Numbered from the stretch's first letter, positions 34,149-43,072 are shown. The stretch is 64,000 bases of DNA from Treponema sp. (GCA_016288205.1 JAEEYO010000049.1:1-64000); one strand, 5' to 3'. Notes: generated by a model not told the origin, from the sequence alone. Translations and numbers: made by a program.

Positions 34149-35106
34149 GAACTTTTCCCTTTATCCTGAGTGTGGTTCCGTCGTAGCTTACGGAAAGCTT
34201 GCCTTTATAATAGAAGGAAGTTGATTTGTTTGTGGATTCACCGGGGGTGGTACCGAAGATTTCTTTTTCGTAGGGCAGGGAGCTCCAGTTTATTTTTCCG
34301 CTTTTTTCGGAGGATTTGTAGGCGTCCAGAAGATTGAACTCCAAGGTCTCCCCCTGTTCCGCGACTGATTTTGCCACGAAAAAATGTCCTTCTGCGGATG
34401 GGTTTTCATCCTTGGGTGCGGAGATTTCATTTGCGGCATTTTCTGATTTGGCTGCGTCGGCTGAGGATTCATTTTCCGTCGCGGTACTGTTTGGTGTAAC
34501 ATCGTTAGATGTGCCATCGTTAGATGTGCCATCGTTAGATGTGCCATCGTTAGGTGTGCCGTCCGTTTCTTTCGGGGAATCGGAGGTGGACGCATCTTGA
34601 TTTTCCGTCGCTTTTTTTTCTTCCGTCGCTTGGGTGAAATTCAAGAGCCCCTTTTCATCCGTCACGATTTTGTATGCGGAGCCCCTGTGTCTGAACTGGA
34701 TTGTGATTTTGCCCTGGTCGCTTTCGATGAGAAAATCATCCTTGTCCATGAAATCCTGGGAAGTGACTGCGTACAGGAAAAGGTTTCTGAGCGATTGCGG
34801 AAACAGATTTTTTGTGTCGCCCGGATTCGCGTACATGATTGAGTCGAAGCGTTTTGTGGAAGCAGATTTCGATGCCCCTGTAATTGCGTCGAGGGAATCC
34901 TTTGCGGAGTCCCCGGATGAGTCTTTCCAGCGGAAATAATTTTCCTCCGAGGCTACGGGATGTCCTTCCGAAATCCTGAGTGAGAAATCAATGCTGAGTT
35001 TTGGCGATGTGATTTCCGCCCACCATTTTGAAATCCCCGAGGCATGGCATGGAAGAATCAGAATAAGGGACGCGAGAATGGTGGAGAGAAAATTTTTTCG
35101 GTGCAT
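34126..35106 (-). CDS. Secreted low-complexity protein, unknown function
   Basis: 326 residues. Signal peptide (NFLSTILASLILILPCHASG). Residues ~28-170 look folded (SPKLSIDFSLRISEGHP, FLIESDQGKITIQFRHRG); then a disordered Asp/Ser/Asn/Thr/Glu-rich stretch with four exact 15-base repeats coding for GTSND; then a second beta-rich part (EGHFFVAKSVAEQGETLEF, FYYKGKLSVSYDGTTLRIKG). The last residues KVEN come from the heptad repeat. No family recognised. It follows deoD by six bases, so it is read from the same promoter, though a shared function is not obvious. Confidence 0.75.
   Translation of the reverse strand: MHRKNFLSTILASLILILPCHASGISKWWAEITSPKLSIDFSLRISEGHPVASEENYFRWKDSSGDSAKDSLDAITGASKSASTKRFDSIMYANPGDTKNLFPQSLRNLFLYAVTSQDFMDKDDFLIESDQGKITIQFRHRGSAYKIVTDEKGLLNFTQATEEKKATENQDASTSDSPKETDGTPNDGTSNDGTSNDGTSNDVTPNSTATENESSADAAKSENAANEISAPKDENPSAEGHFFVAKSVAEQGETLEFNLLDAYKSSEKSGKINWSSLPYEKEIFGTTPGESTNKSTSFYYKGKLSVSYDGTTLRIKGKVRKLKVEN
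34501..34560. repeat. In-frame 15-base tandem repeat, four copies
   Basis: Unit ATCGTTAGATGTGCC (the last copy has one change). It codes on the minus strand for a five-residue GTSND-type linker in the secreted protein. Copy number could vary by slippage without a frameshift. Confidence 0.9.
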
Positions 35107-35112
35107 GGAAAA

Positions 35113-35814
35113 TCAGGCCGTGATGGTCTCAAGGGCAAGCTTGATCATGTTCGTGAAGGATGTCTGCCTTTCTTCCGCCGTGGTCTGTCCGCCCAAAAGA
35201 ATGTGGTCGCTCACCGTGAGAATTGCAAGTGCCTTCCGTCCGAACTTTGCCGCGAGTGTGTAAAGCTCAGCCGCCTCCATCTCAATTCCCAGAGCTCCGT
35301 ATTCAGCCCAAAGTTTCCAGTTGGATTTGTCGTCGTAGAAATTGTCGCTTGAAACACAGAGTCCCACGCGGTCATGCAGTCCCATTTCCACGGCTTTTTT
35401 GTGGGCTGTGTCAAGGAGTCCGAAATCTGCGATGGGCGCATAGTGCATTCCGTTGAATCTTCCCGTGTTGAGAGCGGAATCTGAGCAGGCTCCCTGTGCC
35501 AAAATCACGTCCCTTAGGGCTGTGTCTTCACGGACGGCCCCGCATGTTCCCACACGGATGGCTTTCTGCACGTTGTAGAATCTGAAAAGCTCGTTTACGT
35601 AGATTGAAAGCGACGGCTGACCCATTCCGGTACCCTGCACGGAAACTCTCTTTCCATTATAAGTGCCGGTGAATCCGTACATGCCGCGAACCTCATTGTA
35701 GCATTTCTCATCTTTAAGAAAATTTTCAGCGATAAATTTTGCCCTCAGGGGGTCTCCGGGAAGAAGCACTGCCTCGGCGATGGCTCCCTCCGCTGCGTTG
35801 ATATGTGTACTCAT
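35113..35814 (-). CDS. deoD: Purine-nucleoside phosphorylase
   Basis: 233 residues, the usual length of the hexameric bacterial form. It cleaves purine (deoxy)nucleosides with phosphate in salvage. Seen: [68 protein letters not shown], and IEMEAAELY with the substrate-binding EMEA. The catalytic Asp in TVSDH is present. There is no ribosome site; the -10 box ends six bases before the ATG, so the message should be leaderless. The secreted-protein gene follows six bases after its stop. Confidence 0.96.
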   Translation of the reverse strand: MSTHINAAEGAIAEAVLLPGDPLRAKFIAENFLKDEKCYNEVRGMYGFTGTYNGKRVSVQGTGMGQPSLSIYVNELFRFYNVQKAIRVGTCGAVREDTALRDVILAQGACSDSALNTGRFNGMHYAPIADFGLLDTAHKKAVEMGLHDRVGLCVSSDNFYDDKSNWKLWAEYGALGIEMEAAELYTLAAKFGRKALAILTVSDHILLGGQTTAEERQTSFTNMIKLALETITA

Positions 35815-35820
35815 AATTCT

Positions 35821-35849
35821 ATTTTAACATTGGAATGTGAAAAACGCAA
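35821..35849 (-). promoter_or_regulatory. deoD promoter (leaderless)
   Basis: On the minus strand TTGCGT (35844-35849), 17-base spacer, TAAAAT (35821-35826), then AGAATT and the ATG at 35814. Confidence 0.7.
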
Positions 35850-35868
35850 GTTTTATGCGATTTTTTTA

Positions 35869-35897
35869 ATGACAAATGTTTTAATATGGTGTATAAT
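35869..35897 (+). promoter_or_regulatory. Promoter of GGDEF-EAL gene
   Basis: ATGACA (35869-35874), 17-base spacer, TATAAT (35892-35897). Divergent from the deoD promoter, about 20 bases apart. Confidence 0.75.
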
Positions 35898-35961
35898 AGA
35901 AAAAAAGTGCTTGGAGGGGTTTATTGGGTGGAGCGCGGATAATTACGTAGAGGTTTGTTTT

Positions 35962-37758
35962 ATGGAGAAAATTCTTGATTATAAAGCAATTTTGGATCAC
36001 ATTCCGTTTGCCGTTTACGTTGGTACGCCGGTAAGGAATGAGTCGAACCTTTGCGTAGATTTTAGCATCGATTATGTGAATCCCGCGCTGAAAACTTTGA
36101 TGGGTGATGCCGTTCAGTCCGGTATGCTCTTTTCCTCTATTAAACATCTGCTCACCAAGGAAGTCCCCTGGCTGGACATTGCGTGCTCGGTGCTTGAGAG
36201 CGGCGAGGGAATCTCCAGGACATTCTATTCCTCCAGGTTCAACCGCTGGATTCTTTTGAACGTGGCACGGTATACCGATCAGAGCCTTGTGGTGGTCGTG
36301 CAGGACGTGAGCGATGCCAAGACCAGCGAGCAGAATCTTAAGCAGCAGGATTTGAGGAACGCCAATCTTACCGAGGAGCTTTCCATTACACGCACGAACA
36401 TGCGCAACAAGCTTGAGAGCATACAGACATTGAATCAGCAGCTCCAGTTTGCGGCTTACCACGACTCACTTACGAATCTCTACAACCGCTCCTATTTCAA
36501 CAAATACATGAACGAGGCAACCGGGGACGTTTCTTCGGACTCACAGAAAATCGGTCTCATACTTGTGGACGTGGACAACATGAAAAACATCAATGACGCG
36601 GGCGGACACAAAAAGGGTGATGCGGTAATCAGGAAAATTGCGACTGTGCTTAGGAAGTTTGAGAACGATAGAACCGCGGCTTTCCGTTTCGAGGGTGATG
36701 AGTTCATCGTGGTGCGTAAAAATATCAGCTCAAGGGATGAGATGTCGCTTTTGGGCTACGAGATGATTCAGGCCGTGAACTCGCATGGAATAGGAATCTC
36801 CGGCGGCATAAGCATTTTCCCCGAGGACTCAAACAACGCGAACGACCTGCTCCGTTACGCTGACATGGCGAAATCCGAGGTAAAGAAAAACGGAAAGAAC
36901 AATATCTACTTTTTCCAGAAAATCATGCTGGACAAATTCCTCCACAAGATGCTGCTTGAGAGCAAGTTGACCAAGGCTCTTGACGAGCATGTTTTCCAGC
37001 TTTATTTCCAGCCCCAGTTCGACATCCTGACCGGCGAGCTCCGTGGTTTCGAGGCCCTTATCCGCTGGCACGACGACGAGCTTGGATGGATCAGTCCCGA
37101 CAAATTCATTCCTCTTGCCGAGGAGTCCCGCCTTGTGATTCCGCTGGGTGACTGGGTTATGTCCACCGCGCTTGAGACGCTTTCTTACTGGGAAAAAGAG
37201 TTCTGCTTTGACGGCATTCTTTCGGTGAACGTTTCCCCGATTCAGTTCAAGAAGCCTGATTTCATTGACGACCTTACCGACATGATCCGGCGTTACGGAA
37301 TTGACGTGGCCCATCTGGAGATTGAAATAACTGAGGGAATCTTCATTGACAACGTGCAGGACACCGTGAGCAAGCTCAACACAATCCGCGACATGGGCAT
37401 AGGAATCTCCCTTGATGATTTCGGCACTGGATATTCGTCGCTCCGTTACCTCCAGATTCTTCCGCTCACGACTCTGAAAATCGACAAGTCCTTTATTTCA
37501 AACATTGGTGTCAGCGGAGGCGTGGAAGCGAACATTACGGAAAGCATCGTGTCCCTTGTTTCAAAGATGGGTCTGGACACCATTGCCGAGGGAGTGGAGA
37601 ACGATGCCCAGCTTACTGTGCTCAAAAAGATAAACTGCCACAACGTACAGGGATTCCTCAAGGGTAAGCCCATGCCGAAGGAACGCTGCGACCGTATGCT
37701 TGCCGGAGACATGAGCGCCATTCTTACTGTGAACAATCCGACCCCGGAGAGCCTTTAG
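35962..37758 (+). CDS. GGDEF-EAL cyclic-di-GMP signalling protein
   Basis: 598 residues from the ATG at 35962 (GTAGAGG before it); an upstream reading is not believed. N-terminal ~120 residues look like a PAS-type sensor (AILDHIPFAVYVGTPV ... VVVVQDVSDAKTSEQ), then a short coiled coil, then GGDEF (NLYNRSYFNKYM, LILVDVDNMKNINDAGGHKKGD, with the signature RFEGDEF in place of GGDEF), then EAL (GFEALIRWHDDE, VNVSPIQF, EITEGIF, LDDFGTGYSSLRYL, IAEGVE). All EAL catalytic residues seem present, so it is more surely a phosphodiesterase; cyclase activity is uncertain because of the E-G-D-E-F change. No membrane segment; cytoplasmic. Confidence 0.93.
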   Translation: MEKILDYKAILDHIPFAVYVGTPVRNESNLCVDFSIDYVNPALKTLMGDAVQSGMLFSSIKHLLTKEVPWLDIACSVLESGEGISRTFYSSRFNRWILLNVARYTDQSLVVVVQDVSDAKTSEQNLKQQDLRNANLTEELSITRTNMRNKLESIQTLNQQLQFAAYHDSLTNLYNRSYFNKYMNEATGDVSSDSQKIGLILVDVDNMKNINDAGGHKKGDAVIRKIATVLRKFENDRTAAFRFEGDEFIVVRKNISSRDEMSLLGYEMIQAVNSHGIGISGGISIFPEDSNNANDLLRYADMAKSEVKKNGKNNIYFFQKIMLDKFLHKMLLESKLTKALDEHVFQLYFQPQFDILTGELRGFEALIRWHDDELGWISPDKFIPLAEESRLVIPLGDWVMSTALETLSYWEKEFCFDGILSVNVSPIQFKKPDFIDDLTDMIRRYGIDVAHLEIEITEGIFIDNVQDTVSKLNTIRDMGIGISLDDFGTGYSSLRYLQILPLTTLKIDKSFISNIGVSGGVEANITESIVSLVSKMGLDTIAEGVENDAQLTVLKKINCHNVQGFLKGKPMPKERCDRMLAGDMSAILTVNNPTPESL

Positions 37759-37759
37759 G

Positions 37760-38233
37760 ATGGAAGACTGGACCGCTGATTTAACCTCGCGTTTTCTTGA
37801 GACCATCACATTGAATTTTAAATCCTCACTTCCTCTGATTTTTCTCCTGCTGATTGTTTTTGCCATATTTTTTCTGCTGATTGGGATTCTTGTCGGAAAG
37901 GCCGTGCAAAAATCACGCATGAGTGAGACAATCAAAAAGGAAAGACTTGATGCCGTGAAAAAAAGCCGTGCGGTTCTGGGCGGTCAGTTTGGTGAGCAGA
38001 TGGCTCCATTTTTTCCTGATTTTCCATGCAATCCCGGTGACGCGCATTTTTTAGGTTCCCCGGTGGATTACGTCGCTTTTCCTGGTAGTGCGGTGGGGGA
38101 CGAGGTCAGCGAGGTTCTTTTCATTGAGGTGAAGAGTGGCAGGAGCACCCTTTCGGAAAGGGAAAAGCAGATTCGCGACGCTGTGAGGGACGGCCGGGTT
38201 CGTTTCGTGGAGTACAGAATCAGGGGAAGGTGA
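37760..38233 (+). CDS. Holliday-junction-resolvase-like membrane-anchored protein
   Basis: 157 residues. One membrane segment (SLPLIFLLLIVFAIFFLLIG, residues ~24-43) and then a PD-(D/E)XK-type domain: FLGSPVDYVAF with the Asp, VLFIEVKSGRSTLSEREKQI with E-X-K, and RDAVRDGRVRFVEYRI. This matches proteins annotated as endonuclease related to archaeal Holliday junction resolvase. It starts one base after the GGDEF-EAL stop, so the pair is cotranscribed. The end RGR and the stop come from the left edge of the dispersed heptad element. Real activity unknown. Confidence 0.85.
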   Translation: MEDWTADLTSRFLETITLNFKSSLPLIFLLLIVFAIFFLLIGILVGKAVQKSRMSETIKKERLDAVKKSRAVLGGQFGEQMAPFFPDFPCNPGDAHFLGSPVDYVAFPGSAVGDEVSEVLFIEVKSGRSTLSEREKQIRDAVRDGRVRFVEYRIRGR

Positions 38234-38280
38234 GAGTGACGAGTGGAAAGTTGAAAGTGGAAAACGGAAAGTGGAAAGCG
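38221..38280. repeat. Heptad repeat at 3' end of resolvase-like gene
   Basis: CAGGGGAAGGTGAGAGTGAC then four to five GTGGAAA/GTTGAAA-type heptads. It contains the stop of the gene ending at 38233. Confidence 0.85.
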
Positions 38281-38436
38281 TAGGGGCGGTTCCAAAAATA
38301 TTTGTGGTTATTTCAAATTTCTTCTTGACCGTTAAGACTGAGTGATTTTCCTTCTAAAGGGCAAACATCAGCAAGCAAAGCATCATAAGCGGCCTTTTTT
38401 TGTGGATTGATTTGAGGTGTCGATTTTTTGTCGAAT
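38281..38436. other. Intergenic, possible gene remnant
   Basis: No intact gene. On the minus strand one frame stays open over about 40 codons to a TGA at 38313-38315, reading INPQKKAAYDALLADVCPLE then GKSLSLNGQEEI. It has no start codon and may be the tail of a lost gene; weak evidence. Confidence 0.25.
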
Positions 38437-38485
38437 AAAAAAAACAGCTCCAAAAATCTTTCGACTTCTGAAGCTGCTTTTTTTT
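38437..38485 (-). terminator. Terminator of outer-membrane protein gene
   Basis: On the minus strand CAGCTTC ... GGAGCTG (one G-T pair) followed by TTTTTTTT; the plus strand also ends in a T run. It lies about 55 bases after the stop at 38540. Confidence 0.65.
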
Positions 38486-38539
38486 GACAAGCGGATTACG
38501 ATTCACGTAAAAACCGCTGTGTTTGCATTTGTCCCTTGC

Positions 38540-39799
38540 TTAGAATGCGTAGGTCCATGAGAGGGGGATGGAACCTAAGAATAGATTTTTACGTTCGGTA
38601 TTTTTCCAGGTTTCGTATGTCTTTTCAAATTCCATGCAGAATCCTGCTTTGAAAGTATTGTTTCCAACCTTCAAAATTACTTCGGGGCAGAATGAAATGA
38701 ATGGTGAATAGCAATAGTTGTGGTCTTCATCGTCTCTGCTGTCAACAAAATCGAATGCCATGTAACTCGTTCCGCCTACACTGAACATATCGTTAATTTC
38801 ATAGGTCGCTTTCAATCCTGTGTAAAAATCGCGTGCTCCATCAGCTTCTGCCATAAAGTTTGTAGCAAGTTCTCCTGCGAGATAAAGTTTGTCAATACCT
38901 TTGTACTCTGCGGCTGCGTTAAAAATGACATTTCCTCTGACTGCATACTGATAGTAATAAGTTATTTTATTTGTTTTAGAATCTGTGTCGAGATAGGCTC
39001 TGAGTGTTAACGGATTTCCTGCTATGAATGCGCCCTGCTTCTTTTGGAATGAAATTCCAGTATAGATGTCGAGAGCATCGACTGCTGTAATCTTTGCATA
39101 GGCTCCAAATCCAAAATTGTTTACCACATTGTTGAATGTGAGTGCAAATGAGCCAATTCCTTCGAATGCATATTCAGCACCAAAATTCAGGTAAATTTTG
39201 TCTGGATCATAATCTGTGTAATCACCAGCATAGTAATAATAGTCGTCATCATCAAAATCGGAGAATAAGATGGTTCCGAGCGTAACTCCGGCTCCGATTG
39301 AAAGTCCTTCCATCGGTTTAATCAGGAGTCCAAAACCGCCTGTATAATTTCCGAGTCCGATTTTTTTATCCAATATGGGAAAATATGAGCCGGATGCATA
39401 TTCCCTTGCATTAATTGCAAGTTGAAGAATTTCTATGGGGCGGAACTTGATGTATCCGTCAAAATCAATATCGGACAGTCCAACTATGCTTCTCTTTTCG
39501 TAGCGAAGTCTGTCTGAATCATATGCATTATTATTATATCCATAAAAAGTAAAACTGAGCTCAACTTTTGCATCAACTCTATCCCCTAAATATTCAGCTG
39601 TCATTTTTTCAGTGATTCCAGGAAAGCGATGGTAATCATTATCATCACCTGCAGCAATAAAATTGCTTACATCTCCCATATAATAAGTATCTGTGGAAAT
39701 CTTATTCTCAAATGAAAGCCCCTCATCCGCGTATGCAGAACCAAATGCGGCGAATGCAAGGATTGCACCTGCTACCAGAGTTTTGTTAAACATTTTCAT
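38540..39799 (-). CDS. Outer-membrane beta-barrel protein
   Basis: 419 residues from the ATG at 39799 (GGAG seven bases before it). Signal peptide to about residue 25, ending GSAYADE. The mature part is a run of alternating strands with many Tyr, Phe and Asp (DAKVELSFTFYGYN, DFDGYIKFRPIEILQLAINA, IYLNFGAEYAF, VIFNAAAEYKG, FYTGLKATYEI) and ends in SIPLSWTYAF, the aromatic end used for barrel assembly. An acidic insert (DFDDDDYYYYAGDYTDYD) near 190-205 is probably an outside loop. Likely a porin or major surface protein. Own terminator; promoter not identified with confidence. Confidence 0.88.
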   Translation of the reverse strand: MKMFNKTLVAGAILAFAAFGSAYADEGLSFENKISTDTYYMGDVSNFIAAGDDNDYHRFPGITEKMTAEYLGDRVDAKVELSFTFYGYNNNAYDSDRLRYEKRSIVGLSDIDFDGYIKFRPIEILQLAINAREYASGSYFPILDKKIGLGNYTGGFGLLIKPMEGLSIGAGVTLGTILFSDFDDDDYYYYAGDYTDYDPDKIYLNFGAEYAFEGIGSFALTFNNVVNNFGFGAYAKITAVDALDIYTGISFQKKQGAFIAGNPLTLRAYLDTDSKTNKITYYYQYAVRGNVIFNAAAEYKGIDKLYLAGELATNFMAEADGARDFYTGLKATYEINDMFSVGGTSYMAFDFVDSRDDEDHNYCYSPFISFCPEVILKVGNNTFKAGFCMEFEKTYETWKNTERKNLFLGSIPLSWTYAF

Positions 39800-39975
39800 A
39801 ATTTTCTCCATTTTGCCGGATATTTCCAGCTAATGTCGGTGAAATGTGACTCCATGCGGAATCAAAAGTAATATACACAAAAAGAAATCTGACTGTCAAG
39901 ACTTTTCACGCAATCCCTTAAAATATTCTGACTTAATTTGGAGCTTTTTGAGATTTAAAAATTTCGCAAAAAAAC

Positions 39976-40004
39976 TTGACGTACATATATAATATATGTA
40001 TATT
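39976..40004 (+). promoter_or_regulatory. Promoter of RHH/PIN pair (leaderless)
   Basis: TTGACG (39976-39981), 17-base spacer, TATATT (39999-40004), then six bases and the ATG at 40011. The spacer is an AT palindrome-like run (ACATATATAATATATGT, 39983-39999) and may be the autoregulatory site. Confidence 0.75.
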
Positions 40005-40010
40005 ATAAGT

Positions 40011-40289
40011 ATGACGAATGCAATCAAAATGAAGCCGGTGACGGTTTATCTTCAGGAATTGAAATATCTCATGTTCCAGCATTTGGCGGAAAGTCAAAAC
40101 CGTAAGGCTGCGGAGTTGGTGCGTGATGCAATGGATGAGTATCTGTCCAATCATGCGAAGTCCAATGTTTCATTTGATTCTTGGGAGCCGGTTTCCTTGG
40201 GAGGATTAAAATCCGGTGCGGTAGATTGGGTCTCAAGGGATTATCAGGATGAAATGCTTGAGGGAGGTGCAAAGTTTGACAGGAATTGA
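40011..40289 (+). CDS. RHH-type antitoxin
   Basis: 92 residues. The N-terminal part (KPVTVYLQELKYLMFQHLAE, SQNRKAAELVRDAMDEYL) has the ribbon-helix-helix pattern: a beta strand and two helices that bind DNA as a dimer. The C-terminal half (WEPVSLGGLKSGAVDWVSRD) would wrap the toxin. It is first of two genes and overlaps the PIN toxin gene by 14 bases. No ribosome site; the -10 box lies six bases before the ATG, so the transcript should start at the ATG. The AT palindrome in the promoter is a likely operator. A reading from 39996 adds five residues and would begin inside the promoter. Confidence 0.82.
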   Translation: MTNAIKMKPVTVYLQELKYLMFQHLAESQNRKAAELVRDAMDEYLSNHAKSNVSFDSWEPVSLGGLKSGAVDWVSRDYQDEMLEGGAKFDRN

Positions 40290-40707
40290 CACCACTTGGC
40301 TCATAGATTTGGAGATTGTCGATTCTCCGAGACATGAGGGGGCTGTGAGGCTCTTTGAAAGGTGGCTCTCGGAAAAAACTTCGCCGCTCGCTGTGTATTA
40401 TCAAAGTTTTTTGGAATTCCAGCATGTCATTACAGATTCACGGCGGTTCAACTCACCGTTGTCCATGAAAGCCGCTTTGGAAAGATCTTGGTTTTGGATT
40501 GACCAGGAGAGGATAAAAATCATCTATCCGGGGGAGACTTCTTTGAAACGCTCTCTTCTCTGGATGAACATGTACCAGCTGGGACGCAAGCGAATACAGG
40601 ACACCCACATGGCGGCTGCATTTTTTGAAGCGGGTGTAAGTGAGATTTTCACAGCGAATCCTGCCGACTTCCAGGTTTTTGATGCCTTCGAGCTGACAGG
40701 ATATTAG
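40276..40707 (+). CDS. PIN-domain toxin
   Basis: 143 residues from a TTG at 40276, chosen because GGGAGGTG lies six bases before it; an in-frame ATG at 40249 would add nine residues inside the antitoxin. PIN acidic residues: Asp in GIDTTWLID, Glu in SFLEFQHV, and Asp in IQDTHMAAAF, with TANPADF near the end. Likely an RNase toxin held by the RHH partner. The overlap with the antitoxin gene and the TTG start would keep the toxin below the antitoxin in amount. Confidence 0.82.
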   Translation: MTGIDTTWLIDLEIVDSPRHEGAVRLFERWLSEKTSPLAVYYQSFLEFQHVITDSRRFNSPLSMKAALERSWFWIDQERIKIIYPGETSLKRSLLWMNMYQLGRKRIQDTHMAAAFFEAGVSEIFTANPADFQVFDAFELTGY

Positions 40708-40741
40708 ATTATTCGATGATTATGCCGTCAAACAGGAGTGT

Positions 40742-41833
40742 TTAGCGGATCTTGAACAAAAGTCCCAGCACCGCGACCGTAACAAGAATCTGCAGCGTGA
40801 GGAATTTAATCAGCACCTGGGCAGGAGACCAGCCGTGGTTTTTCTTCATGTGGTCGTGAAGGGGGAAGCGCACGTTCTTGAATATGCTGATGTGAAGAAA
40901 TCTCTTGAGGAAAATCTTCAGGAGCCCCATTCCTCCGTTGATGAAGATGATTGTGGATGTTGCGAGGAACATAAAGGGATTTCCCGAGAGCATGACCGCG
41001 ACTCCAAGATAGAATCCCAGCGCGCGGGAACCTGCGTCTCCCATGAGAACCTTCGAAGGATATGCGTTGTGCCAGAGATAGCCAAGCAGGACTCCCGAAA
41101 GACAGAATGTGATTGCCGCCCAGGAAGCTCCCGACTGCATGTGCGGAATCAGCAAATAACCCGCGATTTCCTTGTGTCCGAGCACTATGTAAAAAACGAT
41201 TCCCATTGTGACAAGAGCGAAGAGCACGAGGGATGATGAAAGCCCGTCCACACCGTCTGTACAGTTGGTCGTGTTCACTGATGTCCATAGCAACACTGTG
41301 GTTATGATTATGTAAAGCCACGCGGGAATGGCAAGCGGATTTTTCACGAAAGGAAGCCAGAATCTGATTTTGCCCTCAGGATCATCCCTTGAAAGCGTAT
41401 ATGCAAGAAGACATGCCGCCGCAACAGTCACTAAAAGATCCAAGACAGCCTTGAGATATTCGCCCCATCCCTTTGTGCTTCGGTCGTCCAAAAATCCGGT
41501 GAGCATCATAATCCATGTGAGGACGAGAATCCCGGACTGCTGCAGGTCAAGAGGCACAATCAGCATGGCAAGAATTACGAACATCGTTATGAAGACAACG
41601 CCTGAGCCGGTTGGTTTTCCCTTGGCCGCCTCCGCATTGATTGTAAACTCACGTCCCCTGTCTGTTGGAAGGAACTTGTAGAATTTCGGTAAGAATCTCC
41701 AGACAATAAAAAATCCTGCGTAAAGAGCCAGCACAATCAGAACGGCATAAGACTGCAGGAGCCTTGAAAGACCCCTCAACAGCTTTGCAGAGCCGGCAAT
41801 TTCAGCAAGCAGGCCACCCAGATAATATAGCAT
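40742..41833 (-). CDS. mraY: Phospho-N-acetylmuramoyl-pentapeptide transferase (MraY) homologue
   Basis: 363 residues with about ten membrane segments, as in MraY, which joins UDP-MurNAc-pentapeptide to undecaprenyl phosphate to make lipid I. Motifs: GKPTGSG (usual GTPTMGG), LDDRSTKGW for Mg/lipid, NTTNCTDGVDGL, LMGDAGSRALGFYLG, and PLHDHMKKNHGW where most MraY have a PxHHHF-type histidine motif. The main Asp residues are present. It is a single gene, outside any division cluster. The identity is likely; the histidine change is notable. AGGGGATTTTAA before the ATG. Confidence 0.87.
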   Translation of the reverse strand: MLYYLGGLLAEIAGSAKLLRGLSRLLQSYAVLIVLALYAGFFIVWRFLPKFYKFLPTDRGREFTINAEAAKGKPTGSGVVFITMFVILAMLIVPLDLQQSGILVLTWIMMLTGFLDDRSTKGWGEYLKAVLDLLVTVAAACLLAYTLSRDDPEGKIRFWLPFVKNPLAIPAWLYIIITTVLLWTSVNTTNCTDGVDGLSSSLVLFALVTMGIVFYIVLGHKEIAGYLLIPHMQSGASWAAITFCLSGVLLGYLWHNAYPSKVLMGDAGSRALGFYLGVAVMLSGNPFMFLATSTIIFINGGMGLLKIFLKRFLHISIFKNVRFPLHDHMKKNHGWSPAQVLIKFLTLQILVTVAVLGLLFKIR

Positions 41834-41907
41834 TTAAAATCCCCTGTATAATTTTTGCTTATATATTACATCATTATATCAGAATGGCGGATTACATTCA
41901 AGAACCC

Positions 41908-41936
41908 TTTACCAAATCCCCTGAAAATGATATAAT
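41908..41936 (+). promoter_or_regulatory. leuB promoter
   Basis: TTTACC (41908-41913), 17-base spacer, TATAAT (41931-41936). Confidence 0.65.
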
Positions 41937-41974
41937 TTCGCAATCTCAATTTAAGAGCATAACGGAGTAATAAT

Positions 41975-43072
41975 ATGGAAAAGAATATCGCGCTCATTCC
42001 CGGAGATGGAATTGGACCTGATGTGGTTGCCGAAGCCGTAAAAGTTTTGGATGCGGTCGGAGCAAAATTCGGACACAAGTGGAACTACACGAATGTGATC
42101 GCCGGTGGTGCTGCCATTGACAAGTGGGGCAAGCCTCTTCCTCAGGACCAGCTGGACATCTGTTTGAAAAGCGACGCGGTTTTGCTCGGTGCTGTCGGTG
42201 GTCCCAAGTGGGATGATGTGGCTCCCGAAATCAGACCGGAAAAAGCATTGCTCGGACTTCGCGGTGGAATGAAAGTTTATGCCAACCTTCGTCCTGCGGT
42301 TATGTGGAAGCAGTTGAAGGCCGCATGTCCTCTGAAGGATGAGATTGTGGGCGAGGGCCTTGATATCCTCGTGGTGCGTGAGCTGACTGGTGGAATCTAT
42401 TTCGGTGACCGTGGAACATCCGAGGATGGAAAGACGGCGTGGGACACTGAGAAATACACATGGCCGGAGATTGAGCGGATTGTCCGCATGGGATTTGAGT
42501 TCGCGAAGAACCGCCAGAAGCATCTGACAGTCGTGGACAAGGCAAACATCCTGAACTCAAGCCGCTTGTGGAGAAAGGTTGCTGAGACCGTGCACGCAGA
42601 CTATCCCGATGTGAAACTTGATTTTCTTTACATTGACAATGCCGCCATGCAGATGGTTCGCGCTCCAAGACAGTTCGACGTAATCGCGACAAGCAATATG
42701 TTCGGTGACATCCTGACCGACGAGGCATCTCAGGTGACGGGCTCCATCGGTATGCTGGCCTCCGCATCTCTCGGTGACGGAAAGGGACCCGGACTTTATG
42801 AGCCCATCCATGGATCCGCTCCCGACATTGCAGGAAAAGACATTGCTAATCCTCTTGCGACAATCCTTTCAGCCGCCATGCTCCTCCGCTACAGCTTCAA
42901 GCTTGAGACCGAGGCACAGGCAATCGAAAAGGCAGTGAACGCTGTTCTTGACGACGGTTGGCGCACAGGTGACATCGCCGGAAAGGACATTGATTCCGTA
43001 AAGGCCGCCGGTAAACTCGCTGGTACCAAAAAGATGGGCGAGCTTGTGGTAGAATACCTGAACAAGAACTAA
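41975..43072 (+). CDS. leuB: 3-isopropylmalate dehydrogenase
   Basis: 365 residues, the usual length. NAD-dependent step of leucine synthesis, giving 2-oxoisocaproate. Seen: [31 protein letters not shown], the substrate-binding [46 protein letters not shown] with the catalytic Asp pair, and [18 protein letters not shown] for NAD. ACGGAGT before the ATG. Single gene; leuA and leuCD are not near. Presence of leucine synthesis points to a less host-dependent Treponema than T. pallidum. Confidence 0.97.
   Translation: MEKNIALIPGDGIGPDVVAEAVKVLDAVGAKFGHKWNYTNVIAGGAAIDKWGKPLPQDQLDICLKSDAVLLGAVGGPKWDDVAPEIRPEKALLGLRGGMKVYANLRPAVMWKQLKAACPLKDEIVGEGLDILVVRELTGGIYFGDRGTSEDGKTAWDTEKYTWPEIERIVRMGFEFAKNRQKHLTVVDKANILNSSRLWRKVAETVHADYPDVKLDFLYIDNAAMQMVRAPRQFDVIATSNMFGDILTDEASQVTGSIGMLASASLGDGKGPGLYEPIHGSAPDIAGKDIANPLATILSAAMLLRYSFKLETEAQAIEKAVNAVLDDGWRTGDIAGKDIDSVKAAGKLAGTKKMGELVVEYLNKN

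Noticed and set aside
34501-34560. 15-base repeats as CRISPR or iterons
   Set aside because: They are in frame inside a coding region and code for a simple linker.
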